Part shown: in pieces, positions 6,130 through 6,236 of the stretch
Numbering within the stretch: position 1 is the first letter of the stretch
How the letters are laid out: each line of letters opens with the position of its first letter
NCBI GenBank assembly: GCA_030149685.1
Contig: JASLGI010000045.1
Span: 1 to 6,236 of the forward strand
Length of the DNA stretch: 6,236 nucleotides
Direction: 5' to 3'
Origin: Bacillaceae bacterium
GTDB taxonomy: Bacteria > Bacillota > Bacilli > Bacillales_A > Planococcaceae
The notes under the pieces: model-generated
The model's database searches: none
What the model was told of the DNA's origin: nothing
Seen by the model: the letters and a program-made list of their open reading frames with translations, nothing else
Program-made: the position numbers and the translations under genes

Positions 6130-6157
6130 ATTATATCAATAGTAAGTTTGATAAAAA
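6130..6157 (-). promoter_or_regulatory. Extended -10 promoter directly before psi-repeat 2
   Basis: TGATATAAT at 6138-6130 on the minus strand is a perfect extended -10 element (TGnTATAAT). A poor -35 region, TTTTTA (6157-6152), lies 16 bases upstream of TATAAT. Transcription would start inside the first arm of psi-repeat 2, around 6123, and end at the terminator about 65 bases later. Confidence 0.45.
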
Positions 6158-6236
6158 GCTTTAAAATCAATACCTTTACTTTGAGTACATGTAGTTAACG
6201 TGTAGTATTCTTTCGAGCTTCTAATTCAAAAGTTGT
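6158..6236. other. Right edge, nothing assignable
   Basis: AT-rich sequence with no further repeat, no stem-loop and no convincing coding signal. A minus-strand frame open to the window edge gives 13 residues ending at a stop at 6197-6195, too little to tell whether a gene ends here. Confidence 0.4.

Noticed and set aside
6195..6236. C-terminal end of a minus-strand gene at the right edge (…TTFELEARKNTTR, stop)
   Set aside because: Thirteen residues are not enough to support a gene, and a neighbouring frame is open just as well.

Overview
The window carries the interference module of a type I-C CRISPR-Cas system, all on the minus strand, plus a non-coding region upstream of it that appears to encode an RNA-guided switch for the same operon. 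Strong AGGAGG-type ribosome binding sites, moderate-GC genes in AT-rich spacers, and the Cas protein sequences point to a low-GC Gram-positive bacterium (Bacillota, class Bacilli). A genus cannot be fixed from the sequence alone.

Layout, in the direction of transcription (right to left): positions 5613-6236 hold no convincing protein gene. From 5612 leftward the order is cas3 (HD nuclease-helicase), cas5c (the crRNA-processing Cas5), cas8c with an internal start that should yield the small subunit Cas11c, and cas7. The four genes overlap end to start (4, 23 and 16 bp) and form one operon. It is closed by a strong hairpin terminator at 229-264. After that comes the 5' part of an unrecognised gene that runs off the left edge. 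The adaptation genes cas4-cas1-cas2, which usually follow cas7 in type I-C loci, are not there, and no multi-repeat CRISPR array lies in the window.

The most interesting part is 5638-5771. On the minus strand there is a solitary sequence ending in GTGGATTGAAAT, the 3' end (crRNA 5' handle) of classical type I-C repeats. A weak hairpin lies two bases before it. The next 15 bases, AATGTAGTTGTTTTA, recur exactly once more, in the cas3 promoter between and over the -35 and -10 boxes, immediately after TTC, the type I-C PAM. After the handle and about 20 guide bases, a 10-bp hairpin ends the unit. This is the arrangement of a CreR-type Cas-regulating RNA: a crRNA-like transcript with a short seed match that would send Cascade to its own promoter and repress it without full-length target cleavage.

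A second solitary repeat-like element at 6098-6129 has a good type I-C stem-loop and handle. It lies just downstream of an extended -10 motif and is followed at once by a rho-independent terminator. It is either a second crRNA-like RNA or the relic of a lost array. A third, partial copy of the seed lies at 5894-5904, next to a degenerate handle-like sequence.

Taken together: Cas5 would process both array-derived crRNAs, encoded elsewhere, and the local regulatory RNA. Cas7, Cas8 and Cas11 would assemble Cascade on either. Cas3 would be recruited to fully matched targets. Spare Cascade loaded with the regulatory RNA would shut the operon down.
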